Below are positions 37,539-46,375 of a stretch of 64,000 nt of DNA, piece after piece. Positions within the stretch are counted from its first letter, which is position 1, and each line of letters starts with the position of its first letter. A model generated the notes under the pieces. The model did no database searches. It saw only the letters and a program-made list of their open reading frames with translations, and was not told where the DNA came from. The translations under genes were made by a program, and so were the position numbers. Origin of the DNA: JALNZF01 sp964447405 (GTDB taxonomy: Bacteria > Nitrospirota > UBA9217). Where the stretch lies: the NCBI GenBank assembly GCA_964447405.1, contig CAYUSP010000003.1:372001-436000 (forward strand), read 5' to 3'.

Positions 37539-37619
37539 ACGGTCCTCCGATATAATATGTTCTCCAGCGGCATTGAAAATCCAGACTCCGAACTCCAGAC
37601 TACGAACGCCTTATTATCA

Positions 37620-38684
37620 TTATTTCCCGCTCACAACCACCACATCACCCTCCTTAAGGCCTGAGGTGATTTCCAGATTCGAGCCTTCCTTCCACCCGGT
37701 CTTGACCGGGATGCGGGAGGTCTTCCCGTCCCTGGCCTGCAGCATGACATATTTTTTCCCGCCTTCCCGTACAACCGCGGCACCTGGTACGACGAGCACG
37801 CCTGTTTTTTTCTGAAGGGTGATCGTCACATTCGCGGTCATGTCCGGTTTGAGTTTGCCCTCGGAATTTTCTATGCTGATCAAGGTTATATAGTTGACGA
37901 CATTCTCCTGCAGCACCGCCCGTGGATAGATCGCCGTGACCCTGCCCTTGAAATCCTTGTCCGCAAAAGTGTCCACGGTAAAGAGCGCTTCCTGGCCCAC
38001 GTTGATCTTGCCCACATCGGTCTCGTCCACATAGGCGTTCACTTCGAGTTTGTTCAGGTCGATAATCGTGATGAAAGTCGGCGCGCTGAGCCCAGCGGCA
38101 ACGGTCTCACCCTGCTGAGTCGTGACCGAGGCGATGGTTCCGTTGATCGGCGCGGTGATCGTCGCATAGGAGAGCTGCGCTTTTGCGTACTCCTGGTCGG
38201 CCTTTGCCTTCATGACCCGCGCCTTTGCTATGTCATGGACGTTCTGAAGCGCATCGATGCTCTGCTGGGCAATATAGCCCTCTTTGGCGAGCGGCTTATC
38301 CCGCTCCAGATCCAACTTCGCCTTGTCGAACGCAGCCAGGACCTCAAGATAAGAAGCCTCTGCCTGGTCCGCCCGTGCCTTCAGGTCATCCTGTTCAAGC
38401 CTAACCAGGACCTGGCCCTTCTTGACCCGATCTCCGATATTGGCGTACAGATGCTCCACCTTGCCGGTGGTCCGCGCCCCGACCTTCACCTCGGCGCCGA
38501 CCTTGGGCTTGATGATGCCTGTTGCCTGGACCAGGGATCCCATATCGCGTTTTATTACAACAGCCGTGGTAACAGCGAAATCCGACTTGTCATTGCCTGC
38601 CCTGGAATTGGCGACGACTGCAACGATGGCGATTACCATGATCGCGGATGCCGCCGCTATGCTAAGTTTCTTTTTTGTTGTCAC
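37620..38684 (-). CDS. macA: MacA-like periplasmic adaptor of an efflux pump
   Basis: A 354-residue membrane-fusion protein: N-terminal membrane anchor (SIAAASAIMVIAIVAVVANS), a lipoyl-like domain (GTVKV-type GIIKPKVGAEVKVGARTTGKV), an alpha-helical hairpin (residues about 85-150) and a beta-barrel domain. It bridges the inner-membrane MacB-type permease to TolC. I chose the GTG at 38684, 6 bases after GGAGG, because the longer reading from 38729 begins inside the repeat arm at 38728-38748. Confidence 0.9.
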   Translation of the reverse strand: MTTKKKLSIAAASAIMVIAIVAVVANSRAGNDKSDFAVTTAVVIKRDMGSLVQATGIIKPKVGAEVKVGARTTGKVEHLYANIGDRVKKGQVLVRLEQDDLKARADQAEASYLEVLAAFDKAKLDLERDKPLAKEGYIAQQSIDALQNVHDIAKARVMKAKADQEYAKAQLSYATITAPINGTIASVTTQQGETVAAGLSAPTFITIIDLNKLEVNAYVDETDVGKINVGQEALFTVDTFADKDFKGRVTAIYPRAVLQENVVNYITLISIENSEGKLKPDMTANVTITLQKKTGVLVVPGAAVVREGGKKYVMLQARDGKTSRIPVKTGWKEGSNLEITSGLKEGDVVVVSGK

Positions 38685-38727
38685 AATAAACCTCCCTGCT
38701 TTACGCTTCTGAATGTCAAAATCTTTC

Positions 38728-38926
38728 ACCGCAGAGGACGCAGAGGAAATCTTGCATTAAGTTCTCTCAAATCCTGCTCCATCTGCATTGCTCGGTTTTC
38801 ACCTGTGTCGGCAACTTGATCTATTTAAGACTACGCCACGATCTTAAAACTGCTTGCGGACAAATCTTTTCGACCCTTCCAGTCCTCTTCACTTGCTCCA
38901 TTGAATTCCTCTGCGTCCTCTGCGGT
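38728..38926. repeat. intergenic 21-bp perfect inverted repeat
   Basis: ACCGCAGAGGACGCAGAGGA plus one A at 38728-38748 is repeated exactly in inverse at 38906-38926, enclosing about 157 bases without a gene, between tolC and macA. Confidence 0.85.
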
Positions 38927-38952
38927 AAATAAGTTTTTCAGGTTTTTATAAA

Positions 38953-40323
38953 TCATTTTATGCTACCTTCGACCGCCGCATATCGTTTTCCTGTTACACG
39001 ATCAAGACGCGCGGAAGCTGCCTGGTAATCGCTGACAGCCCTGACGTACACCACCTTTGCCTGGGTCAGGTCCGTCTCCGCAGTCAGCACCTCGATGTAG
39101 GTCGCCTTGCCCCGTTTATAGAATTCCATTATTGCTTTGTATGCTTCATCCTGTGCCTCTACCAGTCTTTTTGAGGACCGTATGGAGGCAAGAGCCGTAC
39201 GGATATCAGCAAGCGACTGACTATAATCCACTCGCACCTGGTCCTTGATCGCCTTCTCGCTCCATTCGATCTCCCGGAACCGTGCGCGGGCCTTGCCAAC
39301 CTGCGCCCGGGTGATGCCTCCCTCGAACAGCGACCACTCCAAAAATACTCCTGCCATCCATTCGTCACCCGCGCCGCCCACATCCCGGTCGCGGTATCCG
39401 TAATTCCCCTGAAAACTGATCTCTGGCAGATAGGACCCTGATGCCGAGTCAATAGCGAGCCGTGCCTGCTCCTTGATTTGCGTGCTCTTCTTGAGATCGG
39501 GATTATTCTCGAACACCCGACTAAGTAAAACAGCATCCTGTTCCAGCTCCGCAAATGCTTCCGGTAAAGCATCCGCAATGCTGATCTCTGCTTCGATTCC
39601 GATGCCAATCGTTTTTTTCAATATCAGTTCGCTGATCCGCAGGGCTTCCCGCACCTGGATCAAGCTTCGCTCCGCATCCAGGAATTGGGCCTCGGCCTTG
39701 AGAGATTCTACCCGGGTCGCCTTTCCGGCCTTCTGAAAGCTGTCGGTCAACTTGGCAAATGCTTCGCGCTGCGATTTCGAATGTTCGCCTACTCGCAGCA
39801 GTTCCCGGGCCTCTAGAACACGATAATAAGCCTGGCTCACCGCATAGATCGTATCGAGCCTTGTGGCGTCAGCAGATTCACGCTGCGCGTCAACGGCCTT
39901 TGAAGCTGCACGGTTGTTGTACCCGGTCTTCCCACCATCGAACAGGAGCTGCTTCAACTTGACCTGCCCCAGGGATTCCTCTGTATACGCCATGGTCGGG
40001 AGCGCGCCGACGCGGTCGCGATTGGTCCGGGTATAATAGGCGCTGGCAGTGACCTTCGGATAAAGACCTGCCGAGGCTATGCGGTAATCGTTCTCCAGTT
40101 CCGTAATCTTTTCCCGTTCGATCTGGAGCCCCGGATTCTTATCCAATGCCAGGGCAATGCACTGACCAAGGGAAAGGATCTTGATGTCAGCAGAAACAAG
40201 ATTAGCATCTGCGTTCATCTGAGGCAGCGGCTGATTCCCATGCTCAGCCGCATAAGCGATGGGATCAAGCGCTGCAGCCATCACTAATACTACGGCAGCG
40301 GCAATAATCTTTAGACGTACCAT
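38953..40323 (-). CDS. tolC: TolC-family outer membrane efflux protein
   Basis: A 456-residue TolC-type channel: signal peptide (residues 1-26, ending AYAAE) and two repeats of the outer-membrane efflux domain, with long coiled-coil helices (for example IQVREALRISELILKKTIG and a second copy SVDYSQSLADIRTALASIRSSKRLVEAQ region). It forms the exit duct for the MacAB-like pump encoded after it. It lies 154 bases downstream of the Spy/CpxP-like gene in the same direction. Confidence 0.93.
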   Translation of the reverse strand: MVRLKIIAAAVVLVMAAALDPIAYAAEHGNQPLPQMNADANLVSADIKILSLGQCIALALDKNPGLQIEREKITELENDYRIASAGLYPKVTASAYYTRTNRDRVGALPTMAYTEESLGQVKLKQLLFDGGKTGYNNRAASKAVDAQRESADATRLDTIYAVSQAYYRVLEARELLRVGEHSKSQREAFAKLTDSFQKAGKATRVESLKAEAQFLDAERSLIQVREALRISELILKKTIGIGIEAEISIADALPEAFAELEQDAVLLSRVFENNPDLKKSTQIKEQARLAIDSASGSYLPEISFQGNYGYRDRDVGGAGDEWMAGVFLEWSLFEGGITRAQVGKARARFREIEWSEKAIKDQVRVDYSQSLADIRTALASIRSSKRLVEAQDEAYKAIMEFYKRGKATYIEVLTAETDLTQAKVVYVRAVSDYQAASARLDRVTGKRYAAVEGSIK

Positions 40324-40477
40324 ATCAGTCTTATCCTATCAATTTACGAACGATGGAAGGAAACAAAAAGGGATTATGTTTACGGGAAGTGAACGCAGGA
40401 TCGGGGATCTGAATCAAAGCAGGAATGCAACCTCGACGCTGATCAATGTATAAAGAACGATCAGCATCTCATTTCAA

Positions 40478-40966
40478 CTACATCCGCCCCTGATCAGGCG
40501 GACACGCCGCCTGACCGCTCCCAACCATGTTCCGTTCGATGAGATCGAGAAACTTCTGCTGCTGGCCGGCATCGAGTGATGCTTTAATCTCAAGCATATG
40601 GCCTGCAATCATTCGCTGCATCTCTTCCTGTATTCCGCTTATTTCCTTGATCGTTGACTCAATTGCCTTTCTATCGGTATTTTGCAGACGCATAAGCGCC
40701 ACCAGTTCTTTTCTTTTTGCATCGATCTTATGCCTGCGTTTGTCGATCTCCGCGCGAAAGAGCATCCCGTCCTTTTTCATCGCAGCCATCTGCTCGGGCT
40801 TCAGGGTCAGCTCTTCGAACAGGAACCGGTCTTTTTGCATGACCTTGCCAAAGGGCGACACCCATAAACGGGACTGCGAGTAATACCGGTATCCGATGGT
40901 TGTGAATATTGTCAGATTCAGGACCAGGGAAATTGCCAGGGTGAATTTGAGGATGTTACTTTTCAT
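40478..40966 (-). CDS. periplasmic Spy/CpxP-like heavy-metal-resistance protein
   Basis: A 162-residue protein with an N-terminal membrane anchor (FTLAISLVLNLTIFTTIGY) and an all-helical body. It has the pattern of the Spy/CpxP/ZraP group (LTLKPEQMAAMKKDG near residue 52, and HMLEIKASLDAGQQQKFLDLIE near the end, the LTxxQ-like repeats). Such proteins sense or buffer envelope stress or metals. The start overlaps the anti-sigma gene by 11 bases, so the two are coupled. Confidence 0.85.
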   Translation of the reverse strand: MKSNILKFTLAISLVLNLTIFTTIGYRYYSQSRLWVSPFGKVMQKDRFLFEELTLKPEQMAAMKKDGMLFRAEIDKRRHKIDAKRKELVALMRLQNTDRKAIESTIKEISGIQEEMQRMIAGHMLEIKASLDAGQQQKFLDLIERNMVGSGQAACPPDQGRM

Positions 40967-41408
40967 GGCTGACCTCCGTCATGGCCAGATAGGCATTGCC
41001 CAGGGACCCGGGAGGCGTTGCATCAAATAAATCGAGAGAAAGGGACGATGCTATGTTCGTTGTCTGCGCAGCGACGGTGCTGTTCGTAATGACCCTCCCC
41101 GCCAGAATTCCGACCGTGATGACCATGAGCAGAACCGCGGCTTCCGCGAATCTGATAAAGAACGGCACAAACCATGGTGCTTTCTTTATCTCCAGGCCCG
41201 CGGTCCGGGCAAGCACTCTGGTCGAGAAACCAAAAGGAGCCTGGTGAGATTCAATAGTCGAAAAGGCCACGTGCAGCGCCCCCATCTCTTCAAGGGCTGC
41301 TCTACATCGAGCGCATCCTTGCACATGGATTTCGAGAGAGGCCTTGTCCGCTCCCTGGAGTTCCTTGTCAAGATATGCTGAAATCTGTATGGATTTTGGA
41401 CAACTCAT
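40956..41408 (-). CDS. zinc-finger anti-sigma factor
   Basis: A 150-residue single-span membrane protein. Its N-terminal zf-HC2/ZAS motif (HVQGCARC, residues 28-35, with C3 near the start) binds zinc and sequesters an ECF sigma factor; the membrane span is around residues 90-110 (AAVLLMVITVGILAGRVI). The cognate sigma gene lies directly upstream. The periplasmic tail is short, so a separate sensor such as the overlapping Spy/CpxP-like protein may report stress. Confidence 0.9.
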   Translation of the reverse strand: MSCPKSIQISAYLDKELQGADKASLEIHVQGCARCRAALEEMGALHVAFSTIESHQAPFGFSTRVLARTAGLEIKKAPWFVPFFIRFAEAAVLLMVITVGILAGRVITNSTVAAQTTNIASSLSLDLFDATPPGSLGNAYLAMTEVSHEK

Positions 41409-41484
41409 TTCGGCTCCTATCTATTTAAACGGACGTATCCGAATTTTGTTCCCTAAAATATTTAATCCTAAAACCAGCAGTTGG

Positions 41485-41625
41485 AACCACGGATGAACAC
41501 GGTTAAGACCCAAAATCAACAACTTACTGTAAATAAGAGGTTCGTCCAATTGGTGATAATAACTTTTGCCTTAACACTTTCAATCATCAGTGTTTATCAG
41601 TGTTTATCAGTGTTCATCTGTGGTT
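41485..41625. repeat. intergenic inverted repeat overlapping the sigma gene end
   Basis: Arms AACCACGGATGAACAC (41485-41500) and GTGTTCATCTGTGGTT (41610-41625), with tandem TGTTTATCAG units at 41591-41610. The right arm supplies the last codons and lies over the stop region of the ECF sigma gene. Confidence 0.8.
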
Positions 41626-42194
41626 AATAGCTCTTTTAGGTTCATTGATTTTCTGAGCTCTTCCCTTGCCCGCGCGATTCTCGATTTGACCGTGCCCAGC
41701 GAAATATCGAGTGTTTCGGCGATTTCCTCGTACGAAAGCTCCTCGATCTCCTTCAGGACGATGATCGCTCTTAACTTTGGCGACAGCCCTGCTAGGCCTT
41801 TTTGCAGTGCCTGGTTTATCTGCTTTGCTTGATAGAGCTTTTCCGGGGAAGGAGCAACCGAGGCGCGGTCATGGATAAGCTTTTCTCCTTCCTCTGAACT
41901 GTTGAAGAGGGATGCGAAAACTGGTTTTCTTTTGCGATCAATGCAGGTATTTGTTGCGATACGATAGAGCCAGGTATACAGAGCTGCATCAGGTTGGAAC
42001 TGGGGAAGGGCTTGAAAGGCTTTCAGGAATACGTCCTGCGCAGCGTCCTGCGCATCATCGGCGTTGCCCAGCATATGCCTGCAAAGGTTGTAGATGCGGT
42101 CCTGGTAGGCGCGAAGAATCTCCTCAAAAGCTGACGCATCTCCGCTTTTAAACCGTGCTATGAGTTCATGGTCATCGGGATTCTGCACAGGCAT
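41607..42194 (-). CDS. ECF RNA polymerase sigma factor
   Basis: A 195-residue ECF sigma factor: region 2 (YNLCRHMLGNADDAQDAAQDVFLKAF, residues 36-61, with the WLYRIATN segment) and region 4 (LRAIIVLKEIEELSYEEIAETL, a helix-turn-helix). It is followed by its anti-sigma gene, the Spy/CpxP-like gene, tolC, macA and the MacB genes, so it probably drives this efflux unit and itself under envelope stress. The last seven residues, LLTTDEH, are read from a repeat arm, so the native C-terminus may have been altered. Confidence 0.94.
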   Translation of the reverse strand: MPVQNPDDHELIARFKSGDASAFEEILRAYQDRIYNLCRHMLGNADDAQDAAQDVFLKAFQALPQFQPDAALYTWLYRIATNTCIDRKRKPVFASLFNSSEEGEKLIHDRASVAPSPEKLYQAKQINQALQKGLAGLSPKLRAIIVLKEIEELSYEEIAETLDISLGTVKSRIARAREELRKSMNLKELLTTDEH

Positions 42195-42236
42195 GGTAGG
42201 TAAGGGTAAAACTATGGAGTGCTCGATTGATGCATT

Positions 42237-42872
42237 TTATTTGTCTTCCCATTTCGTCGGCATAATCAGGTTTCTGATCTTCAGCCACGAGCGCTCCCGC
42301 TGCGACATCGACTCGGGCCCGAATATGGCCTTCATTTTAATGAGCGACAATTGGTCTGCCAGACCGACTAGTGCGGTAACGCAGCGTCCGATCACGGGAA
42401 TGCTGCCTGTATGCAGCGCCGAGGCAAGATCAACAACGTAGACCCTCCCCTCAACAACCAGGATGTTCGTGCGACGGTGAAGATCAAGATGCACCCAGCC
42501 GCGCTTGTGCAGCTCATCCAAAATCTGCTCGAACTGATGCATGATATCCAGACCCAGCTCCCCGCGGGTAAATCCACCCAGATCGCGTCCTTCGAGATAC
42601 TGGACCGCCAGCGAAAATTCCGACAGCCGCTTGAATTGCGGAGGAAGGCCTTCGACGTTGATAAGCGCCGTATAGGCGCGGGCTTCCCGTCCAATGACAA
42701 AACGGCCGATGAAATGCTTTTCCCAGAAACCCTTCCGCGAATAGTCCTTTACCACAAAGCGCTGCCCGTCCGCTGCCCGGGTGATGAATACATCAGCCTT
42801 GGTGAATCGCCCCTTGATCAGGACCTTCTCCAGATTGGATAGTGCTTCCTGGTATGTCAGCGTAGTATGCAT
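42237..42872 (-). CDS. RIO/Kdo-kinase-like protein
   Basis: A 211-residue kinase-like protein. The catalytic loop WVHLDLHRRTNILV and the following VYVVDLASAL (D of DFG-like) match the lipopolysaccharide kinase/RIO fold; a lysine in FVVKDYSR fits the ATP site. A substrate such as Kdo or heptose of LPS core is possible. The start is uncertain: ATG at 42872 is used, and TTG or ATG further up (42902, 42929) have no ribosome site either. Confidence 0.75.
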   Translation of the reverse strand: MHTTLTYQEALSNLEKVLIKGRFTKADVFITRAADGQRFVVKDYSRKGFWEKHFIGRFVIGREARAYTALINVEGLPPQFKRLSEFSLAVQYLEGRDLGGFTRGELGLDIMHQFEQILDELHKRGWVHLDLHRRTNILVVEGRVYVVDLASALHTGSIPVIGRCVTALVGLADQLSLIKMKAIFGPESMSQRERSWLKIRNLIMPTKWEDK

Positions 42873-42956
42873 GCGGTAGGAGGACGTACGATGATGTCGC
42901 ATTGTAAAAGCGTGCACGTGCGGAGTCAAGGGATTAATGGCAAACGGAAAAAGAAA

Positions 42957-42985
42957 GGCCTCCTGCGGGGGGAGAGCAGGAGGCC
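42957..42985 (-). terminator. terminator of the exported OB-fold-like gene
   Basis: Perfect 10-bp stem GGCCTCCTGC / GCAGGAGGCC with a 9-base loop, followed on the minus strand by a T-rich run. It lies 16 bases past the stop codon. Confidence 0.85.
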
Positions 42986-43001
42986 GGAACTATTGGAGGA
43001 C

Positions 43002-43487
43002 TTATACTGGAGATTTACTATTGTCATTGCACCGCTGTTTCCGCCATGCGGGTGCGCCGTTCTCATCGCGCAGCTTCAATACTTCATTGCCTTTTTTGAC
43101 TTCGGACGCGATAAAAATGTCCGCTCCCCTGCGGGAGGCCTTTGCCCCAATGATCTCAACAACATCGCCGGAGACGATTTTCACAGTCTGCTGATCGAGA
43201 TACCACTGGGGCCCTACATGAATGATGGCCTGTCCGGTGCCTGTATTGAGCTTCAATTCCATGCCCTGTCCTTTACCCCGGTGGTTCGCAATTGGCTCCA
43301 TGGCAACCACCGTACCGGTTATCGTTTCTGTTTTACCTGCCTCGAACGATTGCCAGGGTCCGCGTCCTTTGCCGCAATCTCCGTCCCCTCTGCGCCCGTG
43401 TCCCCCGTCCGCCATCGCCGCCGCTGCAAGCACCAGTGCAACGCCCGCCACCAACAAAACTGCTGTTACTATAACACTCTTTTTCAT
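43002..43487 (-). CDS. small exported protein, OB-fold-like
   Basis: A 161-residue exported protein: signal peptide (VIVTAVLLVAGVALVLAAAAMA), a Gly/Asp/His-rich linker (GGHGRRGDGDCGKGRG) and a beta-rich domain (ETITGTVVAMEPIANHRGKG to VVEIIGAKASRRGADIFIASEV) resembling small OB-fold exported proteins. AGGAGGAGCAT precedes the ATG and a terminator follows, so it is a single gene. Function unknown; the GTV/GDVVE pattern is shared with the protein at 46376-46669. Confidence 0.75.
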   Translation of the reverse strand: MKKSVIVTAVLLVAGVALVLAAAAMADGGHGRRGDGDCGKGRGPWQSFEAGKTETITGTVVAMEPIANHRGKGQGMELKLNTGTGQAIIHVGPQWYLDQQTVKIVSGDVVEIIGAKASRRGADIFIASEVKKGNEVLKLRDENGAPAWRKQRCNDNSKSPV

Positions 43488-43643
43488 ATGCTCCTCCTGA
43501 CTTGATATAGCCTTCTTGCATAATGAGACACGGGCTTTGGGATTTGGTTGAATGTATTGATCAGATAATTACGAAAAAAGAAGGGCGGCAATGCAACTTG
43601 TGGAACGAAAAGGGAAAAGCGGTGAGTGTTGCATGGTTAGAAA

Positions 43644-45140
43644 CTACTTCTTCGCCTCATAATCCATCAGGAACTGCGTCAGGAGCCGGACACCAAATCC
43701 CGTGGCGCCCTTTGGCGTATAGGGCCGTTCCTTGTCAGTCCATGCCACGGTGGCGATGTCCAGATGGACCCAGGGGTATTTCTGCACGAACTTGGAGAGC
43801 AGCGCTGCGGCGGTGATGACCCCTCCCGCGCGGCCGCCCGTGTTTTTCATGTCCGCGATATCGCTCTTGATCTGCTCGTAATATTCTTCCCAGAGCGGCA
43901 GTTCCCATACCCGTTCTCCGGTCTTGTCGCCGGCCGCCCGCATTTGCTGAATGAAGCCTTTATCAGTTCCAAGCATGCCTGCAGCCTCATTGCCGAGGGC
44001 AATACCGCACGCGCCGGTGAGAGTAGCGATGTCTATAATAACAGCGGGTTTATATCTGCATGCATAGGTAAGCGCATCGGACAGGATCAACCTGCCTTCC
44101 GCGTCCGTGTTCAGGACCTCGATGGTCTGGCCTGACATGGTGCGAAGGATGTCTCCCGGCTTATATGCTCTTCCCCCGGGCATGTTCTCCGTGGCTGGCA
44201 GCAGGCCAACGATGTTCAGGGGCAGCTTGAGAGCTGCCGCGGTCCGGATCGCACCGAGCACCGCGGCTCCGCCGGACATATCGTCCTTCATTTTGTCCAT
44301 GTTCTCGGCAGGCTTTATTGAAATACCACCCGAGTCAAAGGTTATGGTCTTGCCCACCAGGGCAATGAATGGTTTTTTCCCGCCTCGCCGGTATTCGATA
44401 ATGATGAATTTCGGCGGCTGTGCGCTTCCTGAAGCAACGCCCAACAGGCCGCCCATGCCAAGCTTATGTATCGCGCCCTTTTCCAGGACCTGGATCCTGA
44501 GCTGGAAATCCTTGGCCATCCTCTTTGCCGCGGCTGCTATGATCGTCGGCGTCATATCAGCCGGAGGATGGTTCACCATGTCCCGGGCCATGAGAGTGGA
44601 GTCGGCGATGGCCTCGCCGATCCTTGCACCCTGTTGCATGTCACGGACGAACGACTTCTTTTCCGCTAGGAGTGTGATCGCCTGAATATCCTTGTCCCGT
44701 ACGCTGTCGTCACTGGTCTTGTATTTCAGGAACCGGTAGAGGCCCAGCCTGCTGCCTTCTACTACTGCCTGTGCGAGGTCCTTTGGAGCAAACCTGATGT
44801 CGTCTGCAGAGAACGCGATCTCCCGCGCGCCGGCTGCCCTCAAGGCATTAGCCGCTTTGCCCGCTGCCTGCCGCAGCCGGTTGGTTTTCAGATCGCCGCG
44901 TTTTCCCAGGCCGGCGACAAGCAGGCGCTCAGCCTTGATCCGGCCTTCCGGGTAAAGAAGATGGACTGCACCGGGACTCGGCTTAAAAACGCCCGCCTTG
45001 ATAAGATGGGAAATCCGGCCGTTAAGCGCCTTGTCCGCCTTTTGAACCACGCTGCCGGGAACCTTGTCCTCGAAACAGAAGATGACCAGGGCCCCGGTTT
45101 TGTGCTTTTCCCAGGATTGTACCTTAACGTTGATCTTCAT
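43644..45140 (-). CDS. pepA: leucyl aminopeptidase (M17)
   Basis: A 498-residue PepA hexameric aminopeptidase. It has the signature NTDAEGRLILSDAL (residues about 345-358), the metal lysine in GKTITFDSGGISIKP and the catalytic arginine within the signature. The N-terminal domain is of usual length. It processes peptides in the cytosol. It is transcribed towards the OB-fold-like gene; rlpA lies 45 bases upstream on the same strand. Confidence 0.97.
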   Translation of the reverse strand: MKINVKVQSWEKHKTGALVIFCFEDKVPGSVVQKADKALNGRISHLIKAGVFKPSPGAVHLLYPEGRIKAERLLVAGLGKRGDLKTNRLRQAAGKAANALRAAGAREIAFSADDIRFAPKDLAQAVVEGSRLGLYRFLKYKTSDDSVRDKDIQAITLLAEKKSFVRDMQQGARIGEAIADSTLMARDMVNHPPADMTPTIIAAAAKRMAKDFQLRIQVLEKGAIHKLGMGGLLGVASGSAQPPKFIIIEYRRGGKKPFIALVGKTITFDSGGISIKPAENMDKMKDDMSGGAAVLGAIRTAAALKLPLNIVGLLPATENMPGGRAYKPGDILRTMSGQTIEVLNTDAEGRLILSDALTYACRYKPAVIIDIATLTGACGIALGNEAAGMLGTDKGFIQQMRAAGDKTGERVWELPLWEEYYEQIKSDIADMKNTGGRAGGVITAAALLSKFVQKYPWVHLDIATVAWTDKERPYTPKGATGFGVRLLTQFLMDYEAKK

Positions 45141-45185
45141 ATGCCCCCAATTGCCTGCGCTGCCTGTACCTGTTGCGGATGAAGT

Positions 45186-45890
45186 TCAGTCCTTCCGAAC
45201 GACAATTGGTTCAAGACCTTCAAGCGTCAGTTTGGCCGCTACCTGCTCTGCCCGCTCCTCCGTCGCATACGCTCCCACGCGCACCCGATACAATACCGCG
45301 ACATTAGCCTCATAGGGTGTTATGGTTACCACCTCGAACCTTTTGTTCAGCCGTTCCTTCAGCATGCGGGCGCTCTCCTGTTCCGAAAATACGGCCGCCT
45401 GCACGGTGAACTGGCCATTGTTCCTCACGGCATCCACAGCCTCGATCCTGACCCGGGCAATGCCCTGCGCCGCAAATTCCAGGTCTTTTGCGGCTCCATA
45501 GGACAGATCTAAGACCCTGCCTTTTACGAAAGGCCCCCGGTCAATTACCTTAAGCTTGATGCTTTTGAAGTTGTCAAGATTGGTCACACGGATCAGCGTG
45601 CCAAGAGGAAGAGTGCGGTGAGCAGCAGAAGGCAGATTCATATCGAAGATTTCGCCGCTTGCGGTCTTTCTGCCGTGAAATTCCCTGCCATACCAGGCGG
45701 CAATCCCGGTCTCGCGGTAGATTTGGTCCGGCGCCGCAACCGGCGCCTGAGCGTCGGAAAACGCATCGCCGGGTGCAGCGCCTTGTACCGCAAAAGGCGC
45801 TTCCCTGGCTGCACAGCCGGAGAGGATAATGCAAGCCAGCAGAAAGGTAATCACCATTGTGCTGATGGAAGATGATGCTCCGAAGCACAT
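45186..45890 (-). CDS. rlpA: RlpA-like lytic transglycosylase lipoprotein
   Basis: A 234-residue lipoprotein: lipobox IILSGC (residues 21-26), the RlpA double-psi beta-barrel with GIAAWYGREFHGRKTASGE and IKLKVIDRGPFVKGRVLDLS, and a C-terminal SPOR domain (QFTVQAAVFSEQESA to GLEPIVVRKD) that binds denuded septal peptidoglycan. I chose ATG 45890 with AGGA 8 bases ahead; the ATG at 45857 and GTG at 45941 are alternatives. It acts in the periplasm at the septum. Confidence 0.9.
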   Translation of the reverse strand: MCFGASSSISTMVITFLLACIILSGCAAREAPFAVQGAAPGDAFSDAQAPVAAPDQIYRETGIAAWYGREFHGRKTASGEIFDMNLPSAAHRTLPLGTLIRVTNLDNFKSIKLKVIDRGPFVKGRVLDLSYGAAKDLEFAAQGIARVRIEAVDAVRNNGQFTVQAAVFSEQESARMLKERLNKRFEVVTITPYEANVAVLYRVRVGAYATEERAEQVAAKLTLEGLEPIVVRKD

Positions 45891-45903
45891 GCCGCAGTTC
45901 CTG

Positions 45904-46137
45904 TTATGCAGATGCCTTTTCCCCGGCAGCTTTAGCCTCACCGGCCTTCTTTTCCGCCGATTTATACGCTTTAGCAGAACGCAGTTTCCGTTGGGCGCGC
46001 TTTACTTTCTTCTGCGCTTTGCGTAGATCTGGATCAGCGGTCTTGCCTTCAGCCTTCTTTTTGGTCTCTGTGGCCGTTGCTTTCAGTTTTTTGATCTTCT
46101 CTTGCAATTTTTCCTGGTCAATCTTAATCACCGTCAA
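45904..46137 (-). CDS. small Lys/Ala-rich coiled-coil protein
   Basis: A 77-residue highly basic protein (about one third lysine, alanine-rich) predicted to be one long helix: EKLQEKIKKLKATATETKKK, then KAQKKVKRAQRKLRSAKAYKSAEKK. There is no signal peptide. The composition is like histone H1 or DNA- or RNA-coating proteins; similar small genes occur in several phyla. AGGAGTTGAC precedes the ATG. It is upstream of rlpA. Confidence 0.65.
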   Translation of the reverse strand: MTVIKIDQEKLQEKIKKLKATATETKKKAEGKTADPDLRKAQKKVKRAQRKLRSAKAYKSAEKKAGEAKAAGEKASA

Positions 46138-46331
46138 CTCCTCCTGAATGAATGCTTCGAATTTTTCCTGCCCATATCGTGCCCCATAATAGTCAAAAGC
46201 CTTCTTAAAATCAAGGAATTTATGACTCGCTCTTGATTTTCGATATCGTCCATGTGCTTTCAGCGTTCCGTTTCAATGTTTGAATACGAAAGCATTCAAA
46301 CCACAGCTGCATCGGTCATGAAATAAAAAAA

Positions 46332-46358
46332 GGGAGCCGCCAAACATCGGCGGCTCCC
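46332..46358 (-). terminator. terminator of the small exported gene
   Basis: Perfect 10-bp stem GGGAGCCGCC / GGCGGCTCCC with a 7-base loop, followed by a T-run on the minus strand, 18 bases past the stop codon at 46376. Confidence 0.88.
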
Positions 46359-46375
46359 GGCGATACGTTCTATAC

